A DNA stretch of 64,000 bases from JBARKJ01 sp963698885. GTDB taxonomy: Bacteria > Nitrospirota > JACRHJ01. The position numbers and the translations under genes were made by a program. Positions within the stretch are counted from its first letter, which is position 1; each line of letters begins with the position of its first letter. Of the stretch, positions 8,102-15,905 are shown piece by piece. Where the stretch lies: assembly GCA_963698885.1 (NCBI GenBank), contig CAVOSJ010000002.1, forward strand, positions 1-64,000, written 5' to 3'. Below the pieces are notes generated by a model that did not search any database, was not told the origin of the DNA, and worked only from the letters and a program-made list of their open reading frames with translations.

Positions 8102-8257
8102 TTATTTTTCGGCGTTTATGTCCGAGACCTCTTTCTGTATCTCGGCGCTGGTGGGGGCGGTAAAGTCTTCCACGGGCTCCGCCATCGCGAAAGTCGATGC
8201 CATCAGAATAAATGCAGCCGAAAATAACAGGGATATGATCTTGGGTAACCTGTGCAC
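8102..8257 (-). CDS. small exported protein (51 aa)
   Basis: A 51-residue ORF with GTG start at 8257-8255 and a consensus AGGAGG seven bases upstream. The first 26 residues form a good signal peptide: basic start, hydrophobic core, and a cleavage-like ending TFAMA. A short acidic mature peptide of about 25 residues follows. No family is recognised. It is transcribed toward the ferritin-like gene, 118 bp upstream of it. Its strong start signals make it more likely to be real than the antisense reading of this stretch. Confidence 0.5.
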   Translation of the reverse strand: MHRLPKIISLLFSAAFILMASTFAMAEPVEDFTAPTSAEIQKEVSDINAEK

Positions 8258-8350
8258 TTTGCCTCCTTAGTACTCGTGGATTTACGATGTTAGCAATTTA
8301 TACTAAATAGTTTCATAAAATCCAGTTAATTTTTATAGACGGGAGTCATA

Positions 8351-8374
8351 ATCTTGCTGTATAATTGGCAAGAT
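8351..8374. promoter_or_regulatory. 24-bp palindrome centred on a TATAAT sequence
   Basis: ATCTTGC (8351-8357) and GCAAGAT (8368-8374) flank TGTATAATTG in the divergent region between the small exported-peptide gene and coaE. An inverted repeat enclosing a possible -10 element looks like an operator, but no convincing -35 was found. Confidence 0.25.
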
Positions 8375-8404
8375 AAAGCCATCCCCCCATAGCGCCGGAT
8401 TTTT

Positions 8405-8435
8405 TTAACATGAACTGATGAAAAAAAGCTATAAT
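8405..8435 (+). promoter_or_regulatory. candidate coaE promoter, possibly leaderless
   Basis: TTAACA (8405-8410) and TATAAT (8430-8435) are separated by 19 bp, slightly long. The predicted start of transcription falls on the ATG at 8442, which lacks a Shine-Dalgarno sequence. Confidence 0.35.
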
Positions 8436-8441
8436 TACCGC

Positions 8442-9038
8442 ATGAAAAAAATCGGCCTGACGGGCGGGATAGCGTCCGGGAAGAGCACGATAAGCCATGT
8501 CCTTATGGAGATGGGCGCTCGGATAATAGACGCGGACCTGCTTGCGCGGGAGGTCCTGATGCCGGGTACGGCGGCATATTCCGAGACTGTAAAACTCTTC
8601 GGCAAAAGGATACTCTCGTCCGACGGGCGCATAGACAGAAAGGCGCTTGGCGGCATGGTATTCAAGAACCCGGAGAAGCGGGCCGCGCTCGAAGGCATCG
8701 TCCACCCGGAGGTATTTCGCCGGGAGGCGGAGATGACGGATGAGATTTCCCGGAAAGAGCCGGGCGCGGTTATAGTTTTCGACGCCGCGCTCCTCATAGA
8801 ATCCGGGGCTTACCGCCGGATGGACGGGGTAATCGTGGTCTGGTGCAGGAGGCAGACGCAGATCGACAGGCTGGTTAAAAACTGCCGTCTCTCGCCGGAG
8901 GAGGCGAGGCTCCGGATAGAGTCTCAGATGCCTCTGGACGAGAAAAAAAGATACGCCTCATGGGTAATCGATAACGACGGCGAGCTTCAGGCGGCAATCA
9001 GCCAGGCAAGGTCGATATATCCCCAACTGGCACAATAA
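8442..9038 (+). CDS. coaE: dephospho-CoA kinase
   Basis: Final step of coenzyme A synthesis: phosphorylates dephospho-CoA at the ribose 3'-OH with ATP. The protein of 198 residues begins MKKIGLTGG, with the P-loop GGIASGKST immediately after. DADLLAREV, the HPEVFR segment and the DAALLIESG stretch are characteristic of CoaE. I chose the ATG at 8442 because the family normally starts two or three residues before the first strand and a -10 box lies just upstream. An in-frame ATG at 8418 would add eight atypical residues. Confidence 0.9.
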   Translation: MKKIGLTGGIASGKSTISHVLMEMGARIIDADLLAREVLMPGTAAYSETVKLFGKRILSSDGRIDRKALGGMVFKNPEKRAALEGIVHPEVFRREAEMTDEISRKEPGAVIVFDAALLIESGAYRRMDGVIVVWCRRQTQIDRLVKNCRLSPEEARLRIESQMPLDEKKRYASWVIDNDGELQAAISQARSIYPQLAQ

Positions 9039-9112
9039 GATTGACTTTTACTCTTGTTTTAAATAAACTTATACGATGTCGGGTGGCTGGCATAATGGGC
9101 GAATAGGGAGGT

Positions 9113-10021
9113 ATGTCTTTGGAGAGGGGCGAGAAGAAGGGCCACAATATCAGAAAGGCCGTTTTCCCAGCCGCGGGCCTTGGCACCCGGTTCCTTCCGG
9201 CAACAAAGGCGTCGCCAAAAGAGATGCTTCCCCTTGTTGACAAGCCGCTTATCCAGTACGGCGTGGAGGAGGCGGTGGCCTCCGGGATAAAGGAGGTCGT
9301 CATCATCACCGGGCGCGGAAAGCGCGCCATCGAAGACCATTTCGATACATCCTTCGAGCTGGAGTTCGAGCTCAGGGAGAAAAACAAGCTGAGGCTCCTG
9401 GCGGAGGTGGAGAAGATATCCAACATGGTCCTCTTCTCCTATATCCGTCAGAAGAAGGCCCTGGGCCTTGGGCACGCGGTGCTCTGCGCGGAGCCTGCCG
9501 TGGACGACGAGCCGTTCGCGGTCATCCTCTCCGACGATATAATAGATTCGAAAGTGCCTGCCACAAAGCAGTTGATGGACGTGTACTACAAGTACCGTTC
9601 CCCGGTGGTGGCGATATGCGAGGTGGCCCGGGAGTCCGTATCCAGCTACGGCATAATCGACGCCGTTGAGGTGGAGCCGGGAGTTTACCAGGTCAGGGAG
9701 ATGGTGGAGAAGCCATCCGTTGAAAAGTCGCCTTCCAACCTCGCCATAATAGGCCGGTATGTCCTTACCCCGGACATATTCGAGTATTTAAAGGGGACCA
9801 GGCCCGGCAAGGGCGGAGAGATACAACTCACCGACGGGCTTCGGGAACTGATGAGGGACCGGCCTATTTACGCCTGCAAGTTCAAGGGCGTGCGCTATGA
9901 CGCCGGCGACAAGCTGGGGTTTTTAAAGGCGACCGTGGAGTACGCACTCAAGGACCCGTCGCTGGGCCGTGAATTCAAGAACTACATAAATAAATTGAGG
10001 TTGAGGCTGCCGGCGGAGTGA
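9113..10021 (+). CDS. galU: UTP--glucose-1-phosphate uridylyltransferase
   Basis: Makes UDP-glucose from UTP and glucose 1-phosphate, feeding cell-envelope polysaccharides. The 302 residues match GalU length. After a short basic head come the nucleotidyltransferase signature AAGLGTRFLPATKASPKEM, then the GALU-type YGVEEA, LGLGHAV and ILSDDI segments, and VRYDAGDKLGFL near the end. GGGAGG lies very close to the ATG. The gene precedes hsp20 by 19 bp and may head a run of housekeeping genes reaching to rimO. A weak TTGACT-N17-TAAACT lies about 45-70 bp upstream. Confidence 0.92.
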   Translation: MSLERGEKKGHNIRKAVFPAAGLGTRFLPATKASPKEMLPLVDKPLIQYGVEEAVASGIKEVVIITGRGKRAIEDHFDTSFELEFELREKNKLRLLAEVEKISNMVLFSYIRQKKALGLGHAVLCAEPAVDDEPFAVILSDDIIDSKVPATKQLMDVYYKYRSPVVAICEVARESVSSYGIIDAVEVEPGVYQVREMVEKPSVEKSPSNLAIIGRYVLTPDIFEYLKGTRPGKGGEIQLTDGLRELMRDRPIYACKFKGVRYDAGDKLGFLKATVEYALKDPSLGREFKNYINKLRLRLPAE

Positions 10022-10040
10022 GCCGGGGGAGAAGGCTGAA

Positions 10041-10490
10041 ATGGCCGTTAAAAAAGGGATTTTCCCAGCTAACATGGTGGGAGAGGAACTGAAGAACCTC
10101 CTCAGGCTTATCGAGGAGGAAGAGAGAAACGCGAACCTGGGCGAGACGTCGGGCCCGCTGCTCGACCTCTACGAGACGAAGGAAAGCGTGGTCGTGGAGG
10201 CGGACCTGCCGGGGATAGACCCGGCCGAGATTGCGCTTTGCATGTTCCACGGGTTCCTGACGATAGAGGGTCTAAAAAGGGAGAGGCAGGACGAGGGCGA
10301 AAAGATGAGCTACCTCTGCCTGGAACGCTCTTTCGAGCCGTTCAAGAGGATAGTAAGGATTACAGTTCCTATAAACCCCAAAAAAGCGAGAGCGGTCTAT
10401 GCCAGGGGCGTTTTAAAGATAAACTTCCCGAAGGTGGAAGAGAAGCGCGGGGAGCCGATCAGGATAAAAATAGAGAAAAAATCAGGATAA
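10041..10490 (+). CDS. small heat shock protein, Hsp20/alpha-crystallin family
   Basis: A 149-residue holdase chaperone. The alpha-crystallin domain covers about residues 35-140: LLDLYETKESVVVEADLPGI opening strands, LTIEG, a RSFEPFKR loop, and the hallmark A-x-x-x-x-GVL-x-I (ARGVLKINFP) near the end. There is a basic C-terminal tail. It binds unfolding proteins without ATP. It sits 16 bp before lon, a chaperone-protease pairing suited to stress response, although no heat-shock promoter or CIRCE element was found. Confidence 0.9.
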   Translation: MAVKKGIFPANMVGEELKNLLRLIEEEERNANLGETSGPLLDLYETKESVVVEADLPGIDPAEIALCMFHGFLTIEGLKRERQDEGEKMSYLCLERSFEPFKRIVRITVPINPKKARAVYARGVLKINFPKVEEKRGEPIRIKIEKKSG

Positions 10491-10506
10491 AGGAGACCAG
10501 AGCATA

Positions 10507-12864
10507 GTGGCCGAACTAAACGAACAACCTCAGGAAGAACAGCAGCAGGTAGAGATACCGGACAAACTCCCGCTACTGCCGATAAGGGATATAGTCATCT
10601 TCCCGTACATGATACTGCCGCTTTTCGTCGGGCGGGACATGTCCATAAAGGCGATTGACGACGCCTTATCCGGGAACAGGCTCATCCTGCTCGTGGCGCA
10701 AAAGGACTTAAACACCGAGAACCCGGACCCAAAGGACCTCTACCCGGTGGGCACGGTAGGGATGATAATGCGGATGCTGAAGCTCCCGGACGGACGGGTG
10801 AAGGTGCTCGTCCAGGGAATGTCCAAGGCCCGCATCAAGGACTTCGTCCAGACGGAGCCGTACTTCCTGGTGAACATCGAGAAGATAACGGAACCCAAGG
10901 ACGAGAAGCTCACCCTCGAGGCCGAGGCCCTGATGAGAAACGTCAAGGAGCAGCTCGAGAAGATGATAACCCTGGGCAAGATGCTCCTGCCGGACATCAT
11001 GGTCATAGTGGAGAATATCGACGACCCGGGCAAGCTTGCGGACCTCGTGGCTTCCAACCTGGGCCTGAAGGTCGATATCGCCCAGGAGGTGCTGGAGATA
11101 CTGGACCCGAAAGAGCGCCTGATAAAGGTTAACGAGATAATCTCCAAGGAGCTCGAAGTACTCACCATGCAGCAGAAGATCCAGGCCTCCGCGCGCGGCG
11201 AGATAGACAAGAGCCAGCGGGAGTACTTCCTGCGCGAGCAGTTGAAGGCCATCCAGAAGGAGCTTGGGGAGACCGACGAGCGGACCGAGGAGATAAACGA
11301 CTTAAGAAAGAAAGTGGAAGAGGCGAAGATGCCGGAGAAGGTGCTCGCGGAGACGGAAAAGCAGTTGAAGCGCCTTGAGAGGATGCACCCGGACGCCGCC
11401 GAATCCGCCGTCATACGCTCGTACATAGAGACCCTGGCCGAGCTTCCCTGGTCGATAACCACCCAGGACAACCTGGACATCAAGGGCGCCAAGAAGATAC
11501 TGGACGAAGACCACTACGACCTTGAGAAGGTCAAGGACAGGATCCTCGAATATCTCGCGGTTCGGAAGCTGAAAGATAAGCTTAAAGGGCCGATACTCTG
11601 CTTCGTCGGACCGCCGGGCGTCGGCAAGACCTCGCTCGGCAAATCCATCGCCCGCGCACTGGGCCGCGAGTTCTTCAGGATGTCGCTTGGCGGCATAAGA
11701 GACGAGGCGGAAATACGGGGACACAGGCGCACTTACGTCGGCGCGCTCCCCGGCAGGATTATCCAGGGGATAAGGCAGTGCAACACCAATAACCCCGTGT
11801 TCATGCTGGACGAGGTGGACAAGGTCGGCGCGGACTTCCGGGGAGACCCGTCCGCGGCTCTTCTCGAAGTGCTGGACCCGGAGCAGAACTTCGCGTTCGT
11901 GGACCACTACCTGGCCGTGCCGTTCGACCTTAGCAACGTCATGTTCATCACCACCGCGAACCTTGCCGACCCCATCATCCCGGCCCTCAGGGACAGGATG
12001 GAAGTCATCCATATCGCGGGCTATACCGAAGAGGAAAAGAAAGGCATCGCGCTGAAATACCTCATCCCGCGCCAGTTAGTTGAAAACGGGGTGACGGAGA
12101 AGGATATACTGATCTCGGACCAGGCCCTTACCCAACTCATATCGCAGTACACGAGAGAGTCGGGCCTAAGGAACCTGGAGCGCGAGATCGCCAACATCTG
12201 CAGGAAGGTAGCCCGGAAGATCGCCGAGGGCAAGAAAGGCCCACTGCACATAACCCCCAAAGACCTTTACAGGTACGTGGGCCCGCCCCGTTACCTGCCG
12301 GAGGAAGAGCGGGAAAAAGACGAAGTGGGCGTCTCCACAGGCCTTGCCTGGACGGAGAGCGGCGGCGAAATACTGTTCATCGAGGCCACTACCATGAAGG
12401 GCAAGGGCAGCCTAACCCTCACCGGCCATCTGGGCGAAGTGATGAAGGAGTCCGCGCAGGCCGCGCTTTCATACGTCCGCTCGAGGGCCCCGGCCCTGGG
12501 GATTAAAGAGGACGTCTTCGGGAAGACGGATATCCACATACACGTGCCGGCGGGTGCAATACCGAAGGACGGGCCGTCCGCCGGAGTCACGATGGGTACC
12601 GCCATCACCTCCGCGCTGACCGGCAGGCCGGTCAAAAAGGACGTGGCCATGACCGGCGAGATTACGCTGCGCGGAAGGGTGCTCCCGATCGGGGGCCTGA
12701 AAGAGAAGACGCTCGCGGCGAGGCGCGCGGGTATAAAGACGGTGATCGTCCCGAAACGTAACGCGAAAGACATCGAGGACATCCCCAAGATCGTCCGGAA
12801 GAGCCTTGAGATAAGGTTTGTCGAGCACATGGACGAGGTGCTGGACATCGCTCTTTTAAAATGA
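10507..12864 (+). CDS. lon: ATP-dependent protease Lon (LonA)
   Basis: A 785-residue LonA protease that degrades misfolded and regulatory proteins. It has an N-terminal substrate-binding domain (about 20-215), a coiled-coil linker, an AAA+ module with Walker A GPPGVGKTS near 368 and Walker B FMLDEVDKVG near 431-440, and a C-terminal peptidase domain. The peptidase has catalytic Ser691 (KDGPSAGVTM) and Lys734 (GGLKEKTLAA), 43 residues apart as in E. coli Lon. Translation starts at GTG with GGAG upstream. Its last four bases overlap the start of thiL. Confidence 0.96.
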   Translation: MAELNEQPQEEQQQVEIPDKLPLLPIRDIVIFPYMILPLFVGRDMSIKAIDDALSGNRLILLVAQKDLNTENPDPKDLYPVGTVGMIMRMLKLPDGRVKVLVQGMSKARIKDFVQTEPYFLVNIEKITEPKDEKLTLEAEALMRNVKEQLEKMITLGKMLLPDIMVIVENIDDPGKLADLVASNLGLKVDIAQEVLEILDPKERLIKVNEIISKELEVLTMQQKIQASARGEIDKSQREYFLREQLKAIQKELGETDERTEEINDLRKKVEEAKMPEKVLAETEKQLKRLERMHPDAAESAVIRSYIETLAELPWSITTQDNLDIKGAKKILDEDHYDLEKVKDRILEYLAVRKLKDKLKGPILCFVGPPGVGKTSLGKSIARALGREFFRMSLGGIRDEAEIRGHRRTYVGALPGRIIQGIRQCNTNNPVFMLDEVDKVGADFRGDPSAALLEVLDPEQNFAFVDHYLAVPFDLSNVMFITTANLADPIIPALRDRMEVIHIAGYTEEEKKGIALKYLIPRQLVENGVTEKDILISDQALTQLISQYTRESGLRNLEREIANICRKVARKIAEGKKGPLHITPKDLYRYVGPPRYLPEEEREKDEVGVSTGLAWTESGGEILFIEATTMKGKGSLTLTGHLGEVMKESAQAALSYVRSRAPALGIKEDVFGKTDIHIHVPAGAIPKDGPSAGVTMGTAITSALTGRPVKKDVAMTGEITLRGRVLPIGGLKEKTLAARRAGIKTVIVPKRNAKDIEDIPKIVRKSLEIRFVEHMDEVLDIALLK

Positions 12865-13913
12865 AGCTGAACCGCATCGGCGAATTCGGGGCGATTCGGA
12901 AAATAGCGGAAGGGGCCGCCAAAAAGGCGGCCGTGAAAAAAGCCGGGCCGGGAGATTTTCTGAAGACGGGCATCGGGGACGACGCCGCGGTCTTCAACGT
13001 CAAGGCGGGGTATGAGTGCCTTGTCTCCACGGACCTGCTGATTGAAGGGGTCCATTTCGACCTTTCATATACCGGGCCAAAAGACCTGGGCTATAAAGCG
13101 CTCGCGGCTAACTTAAGCGACATAGCCGCGATGGGCGGAGAGCCGCTTCTGTATTTCGTCTCCATTGCCGCGCCGGGAGAAATGGAACTCCGGGACTTTA
13201 AGCGGATATTCGCGGGCATGGAAGAGGCCTCGGGAGGCGCGAGGCTCGCGGGCGGGGATACCTGCAATACGCCGGGGCCGCTTTTCATAAGCGTCTCCGT
13301 AATAGGCCAGGTGGAAAAAGGCCGGGCGGTAGAGCGCTCCGGCGCCAGGATAGGTGACGGCATCTGGGTAACCGGCACTCTGGGCGATTCCGCGGCGGGC
13401 CTGGAAATACTGAAAGCAGGGGCCGGCAAGGGGGGGCGAAGTGGGGGCCCACCCCGGAACGCGCCTTCATCGAAGACCGAAAAATACCTAATATCCCGGC
13501 ATGTGAGGCCGGAGGCGAGGGTTAAGGCGGGCAGGCTTTTAGGCAAGGGCGGTCTTGCCTCCTCGATGATAGATATAAGCGACGGGCTTTCTTCCGACAT
13601 CCGGCATATCACCGAGGCAAGCGGCGCCGGGGCGGTAATATTCGAAGAGAAACTGCCGGTTTCAAGGGAACTGGCCGCATATGCCGGCAGGGAAAGGGCG
13701 GTTCAACTCAGCCTTTCAGGAGGCGAGGACTATGAGCTTCTGTTCACCGTGAGGGGTCCTGAGGGGGAACGAGGGCTTTCCGCGCTTGGTAAGAGAGCAG
13801 GGGTAAAGTTTACGAAAATCGGGGAGGTGCTGAAGGGAGACCGGGCGTACCTTGAGTTGGAAAACGGAATAAGGAAGGCGTTGAAGCCTGAGGGCTACGA
13901 GCATTTTGAATGA
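12861..13913 (+). CDS. thiL: thiamine-monophosphate kinase
   Basis: Converts thiamine monophosphate to the active cofactor thiamine diphosphate. The 350 residues include the ThiL/PurM-family GIGDDAAV, the Mg-binding STDLLIEGVHFDL, LAANLSDIAAMGG, AGGDTC, MIDISDGL and GGEDYELLFT motifs in order. A Gly/Pro-rich insert around residues 190-210 is longer than usual and may be a flexible loop. The start overlaps the lon stop and its own stop overlaps the next gene, both by 4 bp, so the three genes are translationally coupled. Confidence 0.92.
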   Translation: MKLNRIGEFGAIRKIAEGAAKKAAVKKAGPGDFLKTGIGDDAAVFNVKAGYECLVSTDLLIEGVHFDLSYTGPKDLGYKALAANLSDIAAMGGEPLLYFVSIAAPGEMELRDFKRIFAGMEEASGGARLAGGDTCNTPGPLFISVSVIGQVEKGRAVERSGARIGDGIWVTGTLGDSAAGLEILKAGAGKGGRSGGPPRNAPSSKTEKYLISRHVRPEARVKAGRLLGKGGLASSMIDISDGLSSDIRHITEASGAGAVIFEEKLPVSRELAAYAGRERAVQLSLSGGEDYELLFTVRGPEGERGLSALGKRAGVKFTKIGEVLKGDRAYLELENGIRKALKPEGYEHFE

Positions 13914-14464
13914 CCGGGTCAAAACTTAAACAACATATAAGAAATCTCCTCCACGTGGACGAGACGCCGCACGAGCTGGCCAAGGCCTTCGCCGCGGGCG
14001 TTTTTGTCGCATTCACGCCCTTCCTGGGCCTTCATACCGCAATAATCCTTATCGTGGCCTGGGCGTTCAGGCTGAACAAGCTGGCGGCCCTTACCGGGAC
14101 ATTCGTAAATAACCCCTGGACAATCGCTTTCGTATATATCGGCCCCACATGGCTTATGGTATCCGTGATGCGCTATCTGGGCTCCGACATCCATCCGATG
14201 AACTACGAACTCATATCGACGCACTTCTTAAAGCATACCGCGCAGCATACCGTTTGGCAGATGGCCTTCTGGAAGAACTTCGCCAGAGAGTTCAAGCCCT
14301 ACGTGTCCGCATTCATCTTCGGCACCATGGCCGCCGGCGCGGCGACCGCGGTAGCCGCATACGTATTTGCCTTTTTCGGGATCAAATATTACCGCAGGGG
14401 CAAGGAAAAACTGAAGCAGGAAAAAGCGGAAGCGCCGGAAAAAATGGAGAATCAGGAAATTTAG
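13910..14464 (+). CDS. DUF2062 family membrane protein
   Basis: A 184-residue inner-membrane protein. The N-terminal ELAKAFAAGVFVAFTP, the FLGLHT turn and the NNPWT motif are typical of DUF2062. Two or three hydrophobic segments lie at about 25-60, 65-85 and 130-160, followed by a Lys/Glu-rich tail. The family is often linked to cell-envelope or polysaccharide genes, but its biochemical role is not established. It overlaps thiL by 4 bp, and the next gene starts on the base after its stop. Confidence 0.85.
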   Translation: MTGSKLKQHIRNLLHVDETPHELAKAFAAGVFVAFTPFLGLHTAIILIVAWAFRLNKLAALTGTFVNNPWTIAFVYIGPTWLMVSVMRYLGSDIHPMNYELISTHFLKHTAQHTVWQMAFWKNFAREFKPYVSAFIFGTMAAGAATAVAAYVFAFFGIKYYRRGKEKLKQEKAEAPEKMENQEI

Positions 14465-15868
14465 ATGAAAGCCCTTATCCTTGCGGGGGGCCAGGGTACG
14501 AGGTTCTGGCCGCTTTCGCGCGAACTGTACCCGAAGCAGCTATTAAAGCTTGGCGACGGAAAGGACACGCTCCTTCAGCAGACCGTACTCCGCTTGAGCC
14601 CGATGGTGAAGCCAAAGGACATATGCGTGATAACCAGCGATAAGCTGAAGTTGGACGTGAACTCCCAGTTAAGCGAGATCCCCGGCGGACAGCCGGAGGT
14701 CATCCTTGAGCCAGTCCCCCGGAATACCGCACCCGCCGTAGGTCTTGGCGCGATATATATGGAACACGCGAGCCCAGGCTGTGTGATGGCGGTGCTTCCG
14801 TCCGACCACCTCATAAAGGAAAAAGAGAAGTTCCACGCGGCGCTTAAAAAAGCGGAGAAGCTTGCGAAGGAAGGATACTTAGTCGTCTTCGGGATAAAGC
14901 CAGGCCGCCCCGAGACCGGCTACGGGTATATAAAGACCGGCGCTCCCATATCCGGCGGGGCCTTCAAGGTGGCGCAGTTCGTCGAGAAGCCGGATTTAAA
15001 GACGGCGAAAGAATACCTGGCCTCTTCCCAATATCTCTGGAACAGCGGGATGTTCGTCTGGAAGGCGCAGACGATACTGGAAGAAATAAAGCGCCACATG
15101 CCGCCGCTTTACAAGTCTCTGAAGAAGATATCGGGCGCGATAGGCACCGGGAAAGAACAGAAGGTAATAGCGGCGGAGTTCGGGAAACTCGCGCCGCTCT
15201 CCATCGATTACGGCATTATGGAACGCTCCGGAAAGGTCGCCGTGGTGCCGGTCGATTTCACATGGTCGGACTTGGGCAGCTGGCGGGCGATAGAAGAGAT
15301 ATTCCCGAAGGACAAGGCCGGGAACGTCACGGTGGGGAACGTCATAAACATCGGCTGCAGTGACACCACGTTTTATGCGGAAGAGAGGCTTGTCGCGGGC
15401 ATTGGGCTTGAAGGCCTGGTCGTGGTGGACACGCCGGACGCGACGCTGGTTTGCAAAAAAGAGGATGCGCAGAAGGTCAAGGACGTAGTGGCGCTCCTTA
15501 AAGAAAAAGGGTCCGACGAATATATCACCCACAAGACCGTGAGAAGGCCGTGGGGTTTTTATACCGTGATGCAGACCGGGCCGATGTTCAAGATAAAGAG
15601 GATAGGGGTAAACCCCGGCGCGAAACTCAGCCACCAGATGCACCACCACAGGAGCGAGCACTGGATAGTGGTCGCCGGGACCGCGCTGGTTACGAGCGGA
15701 GAAAATAAATATAACGTCCACGTGAACGAGTCCACCTTCATCCCGATGTCCACAAGGCACCGGCTGGAGAACCCGGGCAAGGTCCCGCTCCAGATAATCG
15801 AGGTGCAGAACGGCGAATACCTGGAAGAAGACGATATAGTACGCTTCGACGACGATTACGGAAGATGA
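14465..15868 (+). CDS. manC: mannose-1-phosphate guanylyltransferase / mannose-6-phosphate isomerase
   Basis: Bifunctional type II GMP/PMI enzyme of 467 residues that makes GDP-mannose for polysaccharide or LPS synthesis. The N-terminal nucleotidyltransferase domain (about 1-340) has LAGGQGTRFWPLSRE, YPKQLL, FVEKPD and WNSGMFVW. The C-terminal cupin domain (about 355-467) has RPWGFYTV, HQMHHHRSEHWIVV with metal-binding His residues, and STFIPM. The domain order matches ManC/AlgA. A 6-bp-stem hairpin without a T run (15867-15884) separates it from the next gene. Confidence 0.92.
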   Translation: MKALILAGGQGTRFWPLSRELYPKQLLKLGDGKDTLLQQTVLRLSPMVKPKDICVITSDKLKLDVNSQLSEIPGGQPEVILEPVPRNTAPAVGLGAIYMEHASPGCVMAVLPSDHLIKEKEKFHAALKKAEKLAKEGYLVVFGIKPGRPETGYGYIKTGAPISGGAFKVAQFVEKPDLKTAKEYLASSQYLWNSGMFVWKAQTILEEIKRHMPPLYKSLKKISGAIGTGKEQKVIAAEFGKLAPLSIDYGIMERSGKVAVVPVDFTWSDLGSWRAIEEIFPKDKAGNVTVGNVINIGCSDTTFYAEERLVAGIGLEGLVVVDTPDATLVCKKEDAQKVKDVVALLKEKGSDEYITHKTVRRPWGFYTVMQTGPMFKIKRIGVNPGAKLSHQMHHHRSEHWIVVAGTALVTSGENKYNVHVNESTFIPMSTRHRLENPGKVPLQIIEVQNGEYLEEDDIVRFDDDYGR

Positions 15869-15905
15869 CAGCGCCCCCGCTGTCAGGGAAGAGAAGTTCG
15901 GAGGC

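Noticed and set aside
8045..8227. 60-codon plus-strand frame
   Set aside because: It lies opposite the small exported-peptide ORF, which has a consensus ribosome binding site and a signal peptide. The plus frame has neither.
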